64,000 nucleotides of DNA from Castellaniella caeni NBRC 101664 (GTDB lineage: Bacteria; Pseudomonadota; Gammaproteobacteria; Burkholderiales; Burkholderiaceae_B), in assembly GCF_001592225.1 (NCBI RefSeq), contig NZ_BCWN01000011.1:41442-105441 (forward strand), given 5' to 3'. Of this stretch, positions 42,967-52,439 are shown piece after piece. The position numbers and the translations under genes were made by a program. The notes under the pieces were generated by a model that worked only from the letters and a program-made list of their open reading frames with translations, was not told the DNA's origin and did no database searches. How positions within the stretch are numbered: position 1 is the first letter of the stretch; every line of letters begins with the position of its first letter.

Positions 42967-44160
42967 TCAATCGGCCAGCAGGCGCGGCAGGCTGTTTTGC
43001 ACGGCCAATGCAATCCCCATCGGGCAGTAAAAGCCGCCATTGACCGTTGCCTTGGCCAAAACCCACCGGCGCAGGCGCCGGAAGCGCTGCGTGTCGGGCG
43101 GTGTGGCCTGGTTCCAGAAACTGTCGAGCCCCCCTTCGTGGACCAGCCCTGACTGCGCATACAAAGCCTTGCCCAAGACCATCAAGGGCAGCCCCGCCTC
43201 GAGCGCGAGCGCGCCCACCGTGCTGTTGACGGTAATGACGCCCGCCGCCTGACGCAGCAGTCGCGGCAATTGCCCAGTTTCCATATAGACGACACGGCCA
43301 ACCAGGCCATACTGGCGCACCAAACGGCGCACCACGCGTCCGTGCCGGGCAAGACCCGGGTCGAGCGGGTGGTTTTTGATCACCAGCACCGCATCCGGTG
43401 CCGCATGGCGCGCAAAGGACAGCAGAACCAGCTGCATCAACTCGCGCATATTGCCAATAGGCGAATGCTGCCGAATCTGGCTATCGCCATCCAGCTGCAA
43501 AGGCAACACAAAGAATTGCCTGCGCTCGAGCAGCAATTGCTTCAGCGCCCGGTCGTCTCGCCCCCGATGCAGGCGCAGCGCAGGCAAACGCACTGCATAA
43601 CCAGTGTATTCAAGCGGGGCTATATAGGGAGCATGGGTACGGTAGTGTGGAAACAGTACCCAATTTGCCGCGCCAGCCGCATGGTAGATCACGTCATGCG
43701 TGGCCCTGCGCCAAAAAGGGGTCTTGAAAGCCGTTGGTCGCGCGAGCTGGCCGGGATCGGGAGGAACATCTTGCTGCAGCACCGGCAGCAAGGGCGAATG
43801 CGCATTTACCCCGCCACGCTCGAGCGTGATGCGGTGCGGGCGAAAATACCCCTCTTCAAACACATGCACCCGCAGCCCCAAAGCCTGCGCAAGTTTGACG
43901 GCGGGCAGATGCACCGGGCGGCAATCGCCAAACAGCACGATGTCGCTGACTTTCCAGCGTTGCACCTGGCGCTCGTAGAACTTGGGCAGCCCCGCGAGCT
44001 TTCCGCGGTAGGCCACCGAGCGCCCCAAACGCCAATACAGCACATCGCCCGCAGTAAAGTTTATCCGGCATATCCTGTGCCCGGCTTGCCGCAGCGCCTT
44101 AGCCAGTTCGCGAAAAAAAGGCGAACACGGGCCTTGCAAAAATAAAAACGTGCGGCGCAT
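42967..44160 (-). CDS. kpsS: Capsule beta-Kdo transferase KpsS
   Basis: 397 residues from the ATG at 44160, with a GGGGG ribosome site. Family motifs: FLFLQGPCSPFFRELAK at the N-terminus, FGDCRPVH, HVFEEGYFRPH, and VLVIKNHPLDPG. KpsS adds the first beta-Kdo to lyso-phosphatidylglycerol to start the poly-Kdo linker that anchors group 2 capsules. It follows kpsC by 22 bases and corresponds to LipB/HcsB in Neisseria/Haemophilus loci. Confidence 0.92.
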   Translation of the reverse strand: MRRTFLFLQGPCSPFFRELAKALRQAGHRICRINFTAGDVLYWRLGRSVAYRGKLAGLPKFYERQVQRWKVSDIVLFGDCRPVHLPAVKLAQALGLRVHVFEEGYFRPHRITLERGGVNAHSPLLPVLQQDVPPDPGQLARPTAFKTPFWRRATHDVIYHAAGAANWVLFPHYRTHAPYIAPLEYTGYAVRLPALRLHRGRDDRALKQLLLERRQFFVLPLQLDGDSQIRQHSPIGNMRELMQLVLLSFARHAAPDAVLVIKNHPLDPGLARHGRVVRRLVRQYGLVGRVVYMETGQLPRLLRQAAGVITVNSTVGALALEAGLPLMVLGKALYAQSGLVHEGGLDSFWNQATPPDTQRFRRLRRWVLAKATVNGGFYCPMGIALAVQNSLPRLLAD

Positions 44161-44182
44161 GCCGTAACCCCCTTGCATTGAT

Positions 44183-46258
44183 TCAAACGGCGCTGCGCCA
44201 AGCACGCCACAAAGCCTTTAATTTGCGTTGATTGCGAGCCCACCACCCGCGATTCAATCGATCGAGCGTGCCGTCTTGCGCGCGTCTGTCCCGCTCTTCG
44301 ACCAAACGGTTCAAGACGGCTTCGCACGTCGTATACCCCTTGAGCAGGGGGTCCCAGTAAAGCGGGTAATCCAGCAAGGCCCCGGCCACCAGCTGGGCCA
44401 GCGTCAAGCGCCGTTGGCGGCGCGCAAAGGCCACGCCACCCAAGGCACGGTCTTCGGTCAGGCCCCAGCCGGCGTAAAACGGCTGCCCATACGTCACCAC
44501 CCGCTTGTGGCGCAGCAGCGCATCAAAACCGGCCAGCGAGGTCATGGTATGCACCACATCGCATGCTTCGATGCAGCTGATTACCGAGCAGCGTGTTTCC
44601 AGATGGTCGGCATAGGCCAGGGCCTGCTCACGCGGCACGACCCCTTGGCGGTTGCCCGACGCCACATCGGGGTGCGGCTTATACACAATAAAGGCATCTG
44701 GATGCGCCTTGCGCGCCGCCTGCAGCAAGCCCAGATTGGTGCGCACGTCGGTGCAACCAAAGCGTATCGAAGCATCGTCTTCTACCTGGCCAGGCACCAG
44801 CACCACCAGGCGCCCCGCCGGTTGCCACTGCACGGGCTCGCGCGGCTCGAGATTATATTTGGTGATGCCATGCGCCACGATAAACTGGCGCACCGATTCG
44901 GCACGCTGTAAATCAGCCGCCTGCCAGTCGCGCTGTTGAAGCAGGTTTTCAAGGTCAGACGGTTGGGTGGGGTCAAAATACAGGCCAGCTTCATCCAACA
45001 CCAACGATTGTGGCGCAATCATGTCCGACCCCAAGCCCACCGACCGGACAAAACCATCTTCCATATGCAGCAGCCGTGCACCAGTTTGCGCGGCCAACGC
45101 GGCCACTCCTGCTGGAGGCTGCCGCCCCCAAAACACCAGATGGTCCTGTGCACCTGGCACCAGCTGGGCCGCTTGGGTGGCGTCTTTGACAAAATGCACC
45201 CGCTCTTGATGCAGCGACAGCAAGGGTTTCAGATTAGCGGCCTTCCAGCGCCTGAATCCCACACAAATCATCCGGCCAACAAAACGTCCGGCCTGTCGCT
45301 TTTGCAAGACCAGCCAGTCGATTACATCCAGAATGTTGCCCGGTTGATGCGTAACCGGGCTCAGATAGCGGGTGTAGTGAATGTATGCAGCAGCAAACAG
45401 CTCATCGACCGTGCGGCGCCGCGTCCGCCGGGGGCAGGTCTGGCGATCATCCGTCACCCCCCAGCCGGCATACCAGGGCAGGCCAAAGACAGACACCGGC
45501 TTTTCCGCCAGCAAGGCCTCGAACCCCATGGTGGATGACACCACATACACCCGGTCCATTGCGAGGATCAGATCGAGCGGATTCACCGTCTGGCGCAACA
45601 GCACGATGCCGTCTTCTTCGGCCACATTGGACAAATAACCGCGCTTCGCGCCCGACGACACCTCGGGATGCGTTTTGACGTAGATCGTGGCGCCGGGGTT
45701 CTCGCGCCGGGCGGTCGCCAGCATGTCGAAGAAAGTTTGCGCCGAGGCCCCGCCCAACGACACGCTGACATCGCCCACCGTCTGATCGACCACCAGCACG
45801 CGACCACCATCACCCGAGTGCAGCAAGGCTGGCGGCAGGTCGGGGGCATGATTGTATTTGCTGAGCCGGTGCCCCAGAATCAGCGATCGCGCTTTGGACA
45901 CTTGGTCCCCAAGCCCCTGCAAGACATCCTGACCGGATTGCAGCAAGACTTCCAGCGCCGAAGGCTGGGTGCTGTCGTAATAAATACCCCGATCGTCAAC
46001 GATCAAGGAAAGCTGCGGATAACCCGGACCTACGCCGTAGGAGCGCAGGAAGCCGTCTTCGAGGCGAAGAAAGGGCAGGCCGCGTTCGCTGGCGTATTGA
46101 AAGGCGCGTCGAGTATTCTGTTTGCAGCCCCAGCCGGCTATTTGATCCGCGATCAAACCGGATGAATCGCTCGGCAACTGCAGAACGGAAGCCTGCAGCA
46201 AGCGTTCGATCACTCGGTTGTGCAGGATACCTTTGGAAAAGACGCCGATATGCATCAA
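44183..46258 (-). CDS. kpsC: Capsule beta-Kdo transferase KpsC
   Basis: 691 residues, the length expected for KpsC (~675). The protein is an internal duplication: the motif RLEDGFLRSYGVG at about residues 65-77 recurs as HMEDGFVRSVGLG in the second half, each followed by a VDDRGIYYDSTQPS or LDEAGLYFDPTQPS segment. The halves are the two transferase domains (GT99/GT107 type) that alternately add beta-2,4 and beta-2,7 Kdo. It corresponds to LipA/HcsA, and to RkpJ-type proteins in rhizobia. It starts 14 bases after the transferase gene upstream. Confidence 0.93.
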   Translation of the reverse strand: MMHIGVFSKGILHNRVIERLLQASVLQLPSDSSGLIADQIAGWGCKQNTRRAFQYASERGLPFLRLEDGFLRSYGVGPGYPQLSLIVDDRGIYYDSTQPSALEVLLQSGQDVLQGLGDQVSKARSLILGHRLSKYNHAPDLPPALLHSGDGGRVLVVDQTVGDVSVSLGGASAQTFFDMLATARRENPGATIYVKTHPEVSSGAKRGYLSNVAEEDGIVLLRQTVNPLDLILAMDRVYVVSSTMGFEALLAEKPVSVFGLPWYAGWGVTDDRQTCPRRTRRRTVDELFAAAYIHYTRYLSPVTHQPGNILDVIDWLVLQKRQAGRFVGRMICVGFRRWKAANLKPLLSLHQERVHFVKDATQAAQLVPGAQDHLVFWGRQPPAGVAALAAQTGARLLHMEDGFVRSVGLGSDMIAPQSLVLDEAGLYFDPTQPSDLENLLQQRDWQAADLQRAESVRQFIVAHGITKYNLEPREPVQWQPAGRLVVLVPGQVEDDASIRFGCTDVRTNLGLLQAARKAHPDAFIVYKPHPDVASGNRQGVVPREQALAYADHLETRCSVISCIEACDVVHTMTSLAGFDALLRHKRVVTYGQPFYAGWGLTEDRALGGVAFARRQRRLTLAQLVAGALLDYPLYWDPLLKGYTTCEAVLNRLVEERDRRAQDGTLDRLNRGWWARNQRKLKALWRAWRSAV

Positions 46259-46271
46259 ATATCCACGGAAA

Positions 46272-47405
46272 TCATGAGGACGTGTATTTCACGAGATTGA
46301 TCAGGCGATCCGCAGGCCCCTGTCCACTCCAGGACGGATCGCTATAGCAAATCACCAGATCCCTGAAAGCACGCAAGGCGTCGGTCTCCAGCCGATCGGG
46401 AAACCTAACCTTATCCCGGCCGAGACGGATGGCAATTTGCTCATAAAGTTCCAGATGGTCGGCCGCGACATATCTCGCCAGATCATGGCGCGTTTCATCC
46501 AGCAAGACATGGTAGGGAATCCCTTCATTGATGCACTGGGTTTCCATGGCTGATACATCGATAAGGGCATGAACCGCGTGAAAATCGCCCGGACGATCCG
46601 TCCTCGATATTCCGGCGGCGTGCAACCGCAAACGCTGCAACATGGACAGCCGCACATTATTTCCCTGCAAATGAACCTTCAATCCCGACCGGGCTAGCCG
46701 CGACAACAGATTCACCAGGTGATCCAGATAGACAGGCAAGCGGTGCCCCAGGTTCGGATGCGGCTTGACCAGGATGTCACGCACCCCGCAAAGATCGGAG
46801 AAATGCAGTAACGCACTGCAGGCGTGACGGCTTCCCAGGCTGGAATAGTCTTCCGCCGGCAGGCCGCCTTCCCAGGTCGGTGCATAAAACAGCACCGGCG
46901 TTTCTCCCGCGCTGCCCAGCTGGGTCCTGCCGATGAATGTATCCCCCATCATGACCAGACGCCGGGTGGCGTAGTCATGCGCATCGAAAAGCCCGGACCG
47001 GAAGTACCTGGACAAGCTCAACCGCCCTGACATCACCACGTGGTCATAGATTCTGGTGATCGGCTTGATCGACGATATCTTGTTGCTCTCGCCATGCGTG
47101 ATGAAAATATGCTTGAGACGCCGATTCGCCACCAGCCGGCAATTCGATTGCGCATTGAAAAGATAGAATACGGTCTGTTCTCTCAGCCCATCCAGATCTC
47201 CCGGGCTCATGAACCGGAAATCCAAACCGGCGGAGGACAGCACCCGCTCCACCGCTCGATGGCGCTTCTTGTACTTTTTCACGTAAACAGCGGTTCGCGA
47301 CGCATCGAACACTCCGGATAGAAAGTACGTGGCCAACTGGGCGGCGGCGCCGGCAATCTTTGTGTCCAGATACAGCGCATACGGAAGGGCGGAACCTGTA
47401 TTCAA
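46272..47405 (-). CDS. CDP-polyol phosphotransferase-like GT-B protein (Bcs2-like?)
   Basis: 377 residues from a TTG start at 47405, overlapping the stop of the Bcs1-like gene (TTGA) and with a GGAAGG ribosome site 7 bases upstream. It has the GT-B motifs of TagF/Glyphos_transf proteins: IFITHGESNK, LFYAPTWEGG, and ILVKPHPNLGH with a downstream HAVHALIDVSAMETQ. It may start the chain on the Kdo linker or transfer a ribitol-phosphate. Haemophilus type a/b loci have a similar extra gene in region II, but I cannot confirm the orthology. Confidence 0.7.
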   Translation of the reverse strand: MNTGSALPYALYLDTKIAGAAAQLATYFLSGVFDASRTAVYVKKYKKRHRAVERVLSSAGLDFRFMSPGDLDGLREQTVFYLFNAQSNCRLVANRRLKHIFITHGESNKISSIKPITRIYDHVVMSGRLSLSRYFRSGLFDAHDYATRRLVMMGDTFIGRTQLGSAGETPVLFYAPTWEGGLPAEDYSSLGSRHACSALLHFSDLCGVRDILVKPHPNLGHRLPVYLDHLVNLLSRLARSGLKVHLQGNNVRLSMLQRLRLHAAGISRTDRPGDFHAVHALIDVSAMETQCINEGIPYHVLLDETRHDLARYVAADHLELYEQIAIRLGRDKVRFPDRLETDALRAFRDLVICYSDPSWSGQGPADRLINLVKYTSS

Positions 47406-48778
47406 CGCCCATCCTTCCGCACGTCCACCACTACTCCGGTCAAGTTCGACACCAGCGTCTTCAGCGACGCAATAGCCACCGTCTCGGGATCCAGCAGGAA
47501 CTCGGCCGGCTCGATCCCGAAATTGACGCGCCTCATCGGCGTGGCGGTGCGTTCCGGATTGATGCAGTTGACCCGCACATGGTCATCCGCCCACTCCGAT
47601 GCCAGACCTTGAGTGAAATTGACAATGGCGGCATTCGACGAGGAATAAAGCGTGTACAGAGCCCTTCCCCGAGTGTAGGAACTGGATGTGAAATTCAATA
47701 GCATGCCTGATGTCGCTTGCAGGTACGGCTTGGCGGCAATCGCCACATTCACTGCGCCGGTATAGTTGACTCCGATAAGATCCGCGATCTCTTGCATGGA
47801 CAGAAGGTCCGTCGGCTTCTTGATCAGCAGACCCGCCGTATTCACTACATAATCGATGCGACCGAATTCCCCGGCGATCTTCTCAAGATAGGCGCCCACC
47901 TCATCCAAAGATCGGATATCAACGCCATTATGGCTACGGCTGGCGACCTCGACCCTGGCGCCATGCAGCAGCGCAATGTTCTTCATCGCTAGGCCGATGC
48001 CGCTGGAGCCCCCGAAGATGACGACATGCTTTCCTTTAAGCTGCGCCAGATCCTCGGACCTGACGGAACCGACATCAACCCCTGACTGCAGCAGCTTCTC
48101 GGCGATGAACAAGTCCACCGGTTGCGTGACCTTCATGTTCCGCTCATTGCCCTGCACAGTCGCCACTCGCACATGCGGCAACATGGCCCGCACCACGCCG
48201 CAGTCGCACGTGAAGGTTTTACGGCCGGCATCCAGCGCCTTCCGATAGGCCGACTGAATGCATCCAAGCCGGAACCCTTGCGGAGTCTGCCCCCGGCGCA
48301 TCAGGGAGCGATTCGGAATGTTGTCGATGCACTCATCGTCGAACACCTGGACCAGTGTGTCTGCGGATGGTATGACGACATCCACAGCCTCGAACTGTGC
48401 CAAGGCGTCGATGCAATCGGCGATGATCCTGGCATCGACCAAGGGTCTGACCGCATCGTGAAAGAGAACCCGGCTCTCCGGATCCTCTTCCGACAGGGCC
48501 TGAAGAGCGGAATGCGTCGAATCGAAGCGTTCCTTGCCGCCCGTGACGACTTTGCTGACCTTGGTCCAGTTGTTATTTTTGATAATGTCCCAAGTGCGGC
48601 TGACGTGCATGGGTTGCGAAACGATGTAGATCTCATCGATATCGGGAGACGCATCAAATACATCCACCGTATATTCAATGATCGCGCGCCCAGCCAGTTT
48701 CGTGAACTGTTTTGGGAGCGATCCGCCGAAACGGGTACCACTTCCACCGGACAATATAATCGCAAAACTCTTTTTCAT
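47402..48778 (-). CDS. bcs1: Bifunctional CDP-ribitol pyrophosphorylase/ribulose-5-P reductase (Bcs1/Acs1-like)
   Basis: 458 residues from the ATG at 48778. Residues 1-235 are an IspD/TarI-like cytidylyltransferase (ILSGGSGTRFGGSLPKQF, FHDAVRPLVD, RRGQTPQGFR). Residues 245-458 are a short-chain dehydrogenase (FGGSSGIGLAMKN at 255-267, NTAGLL, SSSYTRG). This fusion is characteristic of Bcs1/Acs1 of Haemophilus influenzae types b and a, which reduce ribulose-5-phosphate and activate the product as CDP-ribitol. At the SDR site the usual Tyr-x3-Lys reads Tyr378-Ser-Ser-Ser-Asn382. It supplies CDP-ribitol to the polymerase encoded 5 bases upstream. Confidence 0.85.
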   Translation of the reverse strand: MKKSFAIILSGGSGTRFGGSLPKQFTKLAGRAIIEYTVDVFDASPDIDEIYIVSQPMHVSRTWDIIKNNNWTKVSKVVTGGKERFDSTHSALQALSEEDPESRVLFHDAVRPLVDARIIADCIDALAQFEAVDVVIPSADTLVQVFDDECIDNIPNRSLMRRGQTPQGFRLGCIQSAYRKALDAGRKTFTCDCGVVRAMLPHVRVATVQGNERNMKVTQPVDLFIAEKLLQSGVDVGSVRSEDLAQLKGKHVVIFGGSSGIGLAMKNIALLHGARVEVASRSHNGVDIRSLDEVGAYLEKIAGEFGRIDYVVNTAGLLIKKPTDLLSMQEIADLIGVNYTGAVNVAIAAKPYLQATSGMLLNFTSSSYTRGRALYTLYSSSNAAIVNFTQGLASEWADDHVRVNCINPERTATPMRRVNFGIEPAEFLLDPETVAIASLKTLVSNLTGVVVDVRKDGR

Positions 48779-48783
48779 GGAAA

Positions 48784-51700
48784 TCAACCAAAACAACGAC
48801 GAACGACGGCCGTGAAAAATCTTCCTGCAAAATGCCCGCGATCGAACAAATGGCGAACCACCCGCACCGCAGGCTTTTTGGCATCATAAAAATATTGATG
48901 CGGATCCCTGGTGAACTTGCGCCACTTTCTTCGAACCAAGCTGGAACGCTGATCCGAAAGTGATTTAAAGCCGGGTGCTGATTCGTACTCGTAACCCCTG
49001 ATTCTGCACGGCCCTATATCAAGAACCTTCCTTGATTCGTTATCACCAAAGCTCGACACATAATCTCGATGTGCCGTCACGTAGCCATATTCAGTCAATA
49101 ACCGCGGGACACCATTGCGCAACCAGTCAAGACCGATGACAACAATGACTGTATTCTTTTTGAAGACCACATCTTTTCTTTTCGTTTTTTGGGAGAAAGA
49201 TGCGTCCATGAATACGGCATTATCTTTTAACGCAAGAGCAAGATAAGGAAATGAAGCAGGCCTCAGATAAAAAGAAAAATCTTTGACCGCATATAGAGGG
49301 GCGACTTCTTTATGAAAGATTTTCGGCCAGTTGTTTTTCTGAAAATTTTTATCATAAAAATCCCTGACATCTTGACTGCTTCTCGAAAGCGAGATTTCGA
49401 GCTTGTTGGACAATAAGGTCAGGGAAGCCCTGTCGGGCACGCTTTTCAGATCATCAAGCTTCAGCTCAGGTGCTACCTTCCTGACGTCTCCGAAACTTGC
49501 TTCGTTATATTTCAGATCACCATAAACGGAGCATATAAATTGATCTGAAAAGCAAGTCAACTGATAATCGTACGAGAGAGCTGCAATCGCCCTGATCAGG
49601 CTTTCATCATGGCAAACTATCGGAATGTAATCATTGACAAAATCCAGCGCTCCTTTGACAAAAATTGAAAAAAATTCATCGTCCTTTGAATTCAATACCG
49701 GCAGAACCTTTCCACTCTCATCTCTGAAGTATTCCCGAACGCTTTTGTAAGGCACAGAGGCAAATATTGGTTCAAAATATGAAAAATTCTGATCCGAAAC
49801 GATGAAATTATGCCGTTTTACTCTACCACTACCATTTGTGTAGCTTCTTACATAATAAAAGCTGTTATCTACATCGCCCACCGCAGCCGCTTGCAAAAGC
49901 CTGTGAAATACATCCTGTGTGTATCCACGCCCCCAAAATTCAACAAAAGCAAAACTCTCATTGAAATCAATTTCTTGTCTAAGATAGTCAAGCACCAGAG
50001 GACGGCGTTCAGCGGCGATTTCCAGCAGCCTTTTTTTGTACTCTACAGACTGATCGAGAACTGATCTGATATGTTCCGAGGTTTTTCCTCTTAAATGTGT
50101 CCGCCCTCTTAAGAGCACGAACTCAGGAAACAGGTCAAGAAGCTCTTTTTCAGACAGGAAACTGGCCCGGACAAGGTCATCAAAGCTGTTCAGCCCTACA
50201 AAATTTCCAAATGGACCAAACATTTCATCATCCACCTTGTCAATGAATGATGGTACCCGCCAGGCCGCGCGGGATCCATAGATATAACGGGTCTTAATTG
50301 GAAGATCATGAAGCACTATTATTTCATCGGCGATCTTTTTTAAAAGCTCTCCATCGCGTGATATGAAATAAAGCGTCTCGTACCCCCTTTCGATCGAATC
50401 CAGAAGGCACCAATGCACATAAGGAACAAGCGCGGAACCAACATAAGCGTACGCATAATATTCAACTTCCAGATGGCGACTGGATTCCCTGCTTCTGAGA
50501 CTCTCTCGATACCTATGCCACTTGCCAGCTAATTGATAAGCCTCATGCCCGAATTTTTCCTTTAACTTCTCTACCAGAACCTTTTCGATCCCGACAAGAC
50601 TATCCTTGTGATGCACGAATGCTTCAATTCCGTATTTGCGCGCAGCCTCACCGTCAGCAATTGCATTATCACCAAAATGCAGCCATCGATCATAATGATA
50701 TCTTGCAGAAAAAAACACATGCTTATACAGCTGGCCTGTCGATTTCTGCACACCCAGCTCGGATGATAAAAACAGTGGAATACTCCCGAGCCTGCTATCT
50801 GCGTTGATCATCATCTGACGCACGACGGCAATCGGGAGATACATGTCGCTGATGATGATTACGTCATAGCCCTTATTCTTCTGCGCAAAAAGAAATTCAA
50901 TTTTTTCGGTGATCGGCTCGATGGAATTCAGCTCAGCATCAACTTCCAGACCTTTGAGATAGTCGATATCACCACGGCTCAATCCCGTGACGTCCTCAAT
51001 CCTCTGGTATATTTCATCAAACGTCACTTCTAAAAAATCATTGCCCCTTTCAAATATTGTCTTCCTCTTGATATCTCTTACGTCCCGTTCCGCGCGGATC
51101 CTGAGATCAGGCCAATTCTCCAAGAGATAGCCTGGAAAAAACCTATCAGAATTCCTCATGCGCTTCTGCACGGCATAGAATATGCTTACCGGCTCAATTG
51201 TTGTGCGTCTAATCAGCGTATCGAATAAATCGAAACTACAAAGAATCCGCCCTCTATCGTAGCGAACCTTGGCCTTGTCTACCAAATCGATCATAGAGTC
51301 GACACTACCATCCCGATATGCGAAAAAACGGTTCATGAGCATCTCATACTTCTCGACATCGGGGACATCGCCGCCCAGAATATTCTGAAGCTGCTGAAAA
51401 TCCTTGGCCACCACTCCATCCGTCAACTCAAGATAATTCCCGATCAGATCTGAATTTTCGACGTAATCATCATGATCAGGAATGTACCTGATGAATTTTT
51501 TCACCCCAGAAGCTAGCAGATCATAAAAAATGCTTGAATAATCAATAATAGCGATGTCGATTTTCCCCAGATGCTCATAAATATCATAATAGTCATCCCA
51601 AAATACTATATTTTTATTATTACCAAATAACGACTTTGCCGCTGTATAAGCATAATCCTCTGAAAAAAGAGGATGCATCTTGATGATGAGAAGCGCATTG

Positions 51701-52413
51701 CGTGATTCAAGCACACCAAGCAGCGCAGGAATATTTGGCAACAGCTGCTGAAATAAAGAGCCTTCCGAGCGGATCCTCCAAGTGGGCGCGAACAAAATCA
51801 CCTGGGAATAACTCTGAATAGTTCTCTTTACCGCAACATTGAATTCATATGTACGATAGCCAGATTGATAGATTACGTTTCGCGGATAAGGACCACGGAC
51901 GATATTGGAGGAATTAACTGGAAGCTCCGCAAGGAAATGCTTTTCCATCATTTCCGAAGTCACTAATAGATAGGTATTGTTCTTATATATTGAGTGATTC
52001 TTTACGGTTTTTCTGAAAACGCTGTCTGTTATTTTTTTACTGGCATCACTAGCTGTGTTGACATCAAGCCCAAGCTCGATATGTTTTATCCCTACCCCAT
52101 GCCACGTATTGAAGACTATAGTCTTGTCAGACAGCAGACTTGGATAATATTCCCTGTTGTTTTCCACTACGTAGACATCGGCAAGCTCCAGCTTTCTCTT
52201 ACCAGCATCTGATTTTGACCACAATATGTTTTTGATCTTGAACCTAGATTTCAGAGTTTCAGCTTCCGAGAGCGTGTCAGTCAACCACCAACAATCATGC
52301 GTTCCCTGATGATTGGCCAGCATGTACAAAAACAATGCCTTAGGATTTCCTTGCCAACGATAGGAGGAGAAAACCCATATCTTTTTCCTAGAATCAAGAT
52401 AAATCGAATCCAT
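48784..52413 (-). CDS. bcs3: Multidomain capsule polymerase, Bcs3-like (TagF-like transferase, HAD phosphatase, C-terminal transferase)
   Basis: 1209 residues from the ATG at 52413; a TTG seven codons earlier is an alternative. N-terminal ~370 residues: a TagF/TarF-like GT-B phosphotransferase (NTWHGVG with catalytic His105, FAPTWR near 209, MHP near 247). Residues ~390-615: HAD phosphatase with Asp395 in FDLFDTL, SDMYLP near 522 and HFGDNAIADGEAA near 580. The last ~590 residues are a separate alpha-rich domain containing IYGSRAAWRVPSF and FVEFWGRGY. This order and size recall Hib Bcs3 (ribitol-phosphate transferase, phosphatase, ribosyltransferase; from memory). The gene is visibly AT-rich against its neighbours, a sign of transfer. 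Confidence 0.82.
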   Translation of the reverse strand: MDSIYLDSRKKIWVFSSYRWQGNPKALFLYMLANHQGTHDCWWLTDTLSEAETLKSRFKIKNILWSKSDAGKRKLELADVYVVENNREYYPSLLSDKTIVFNTWHGVGIKHIELGLDVNTASDASKKITDSVFRKTVKNHSIYKNNTYLLVTSEMMEKHFLAELPVNSSNIVRGPYPRNVIYQSGYRTYEFNVAVKRTIQSYSQVILFAPTWRIRSEGSLFQQLLPNIPALLGVLESRNALLIIKMHPLFSEDYAYTAAKSLFGNNKNIVFWDDYYDIYEHLGKIDIAIIDYSSIFYDLLASGVKKFIRYIPDHDDYVENSDLIGNYLELTDGVVAKDFQQLQNILGGDVPDVEKYEMLMNRFFAYRDGSVDSMIDLVDKAKVRYDRGRILCSFDLFDTLIRRTTIEPVSIFYAVQKRMRNSDRFFPGYLLENWPDLRIRAERDVRDIKRKTIFERGNDFLEVTFDEIYQRIEDVTGLSRGDIDYLKGLEVDAELNSIEPITEKIEFLFAQKNKGYDVIIISDMYLPIAVVRQMMINADSRLGSIPLFLSSELGVQKSTGQLYKHVFFSARYHYDRWLHFGDNAIADGEAARKYGIEAFVHHKDSLVGIEKVLVEKLKEKFGHEAYQLAGKWHRYRESLRSRESSRHLEVEYYAYAYVGSALVPYVHWCLLDSIERGYETLYFISRDGELLKKIADEIIVLHDLPIKTRYIYGSRAAWRVPSFIDKVDDEMFGPFGNFVGLNSFDDLVRASFLSEKELLDLFPEFVLLRGRTHLRGKTSEHIRSVLDQSVEYKKRLLEIAAERRPLVLDYLRQEIDFNESFAFVEFWGRGYTQDVFHRLLQAAAVGDVDNSFYYVRSYTNGSGRVKRHNFIVSDQNFSYFEPIFASVPYKSVREYFRDESGKVLPVLNSKDDEFFSIFVKGALDFVNDYIPIVCHDESLIRAIAALSYDYQLTCFSDQFICSVYGDLKYNEASFGDVRKVAPELKLDDLKSVPDRASLTLLSNKLEISLSRSSQDVRDFYDKNFQKNNWPKIFHKEVAPLYAVKDFSFYLRPASFPYLALALKDNAVFMDASFSQKTKRKDVVFKKNTVIVVIGLDWLRNGVPRLLTEYGYVTAHRDYVSSFGDNESRKVLDIGPCRIRGYEYESAPGFKSLSDQRSSLVRRKWRKFTRDPHQYFYDAKKPAVRVVRHLFDRGHFAGRFFTAVVRRCFG

Positions 52414-52439
52414 CTCTTTTATTCTATTTGCCAATTAAT

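Noticed and set aside
44183..46258. Repeated sequence inside kpsC considered as a tandem duplication
   Set aside because: The two halves are the ancient pair of transferase domains typical of KpsC at protein level; the DNA repeats are not close to identical.
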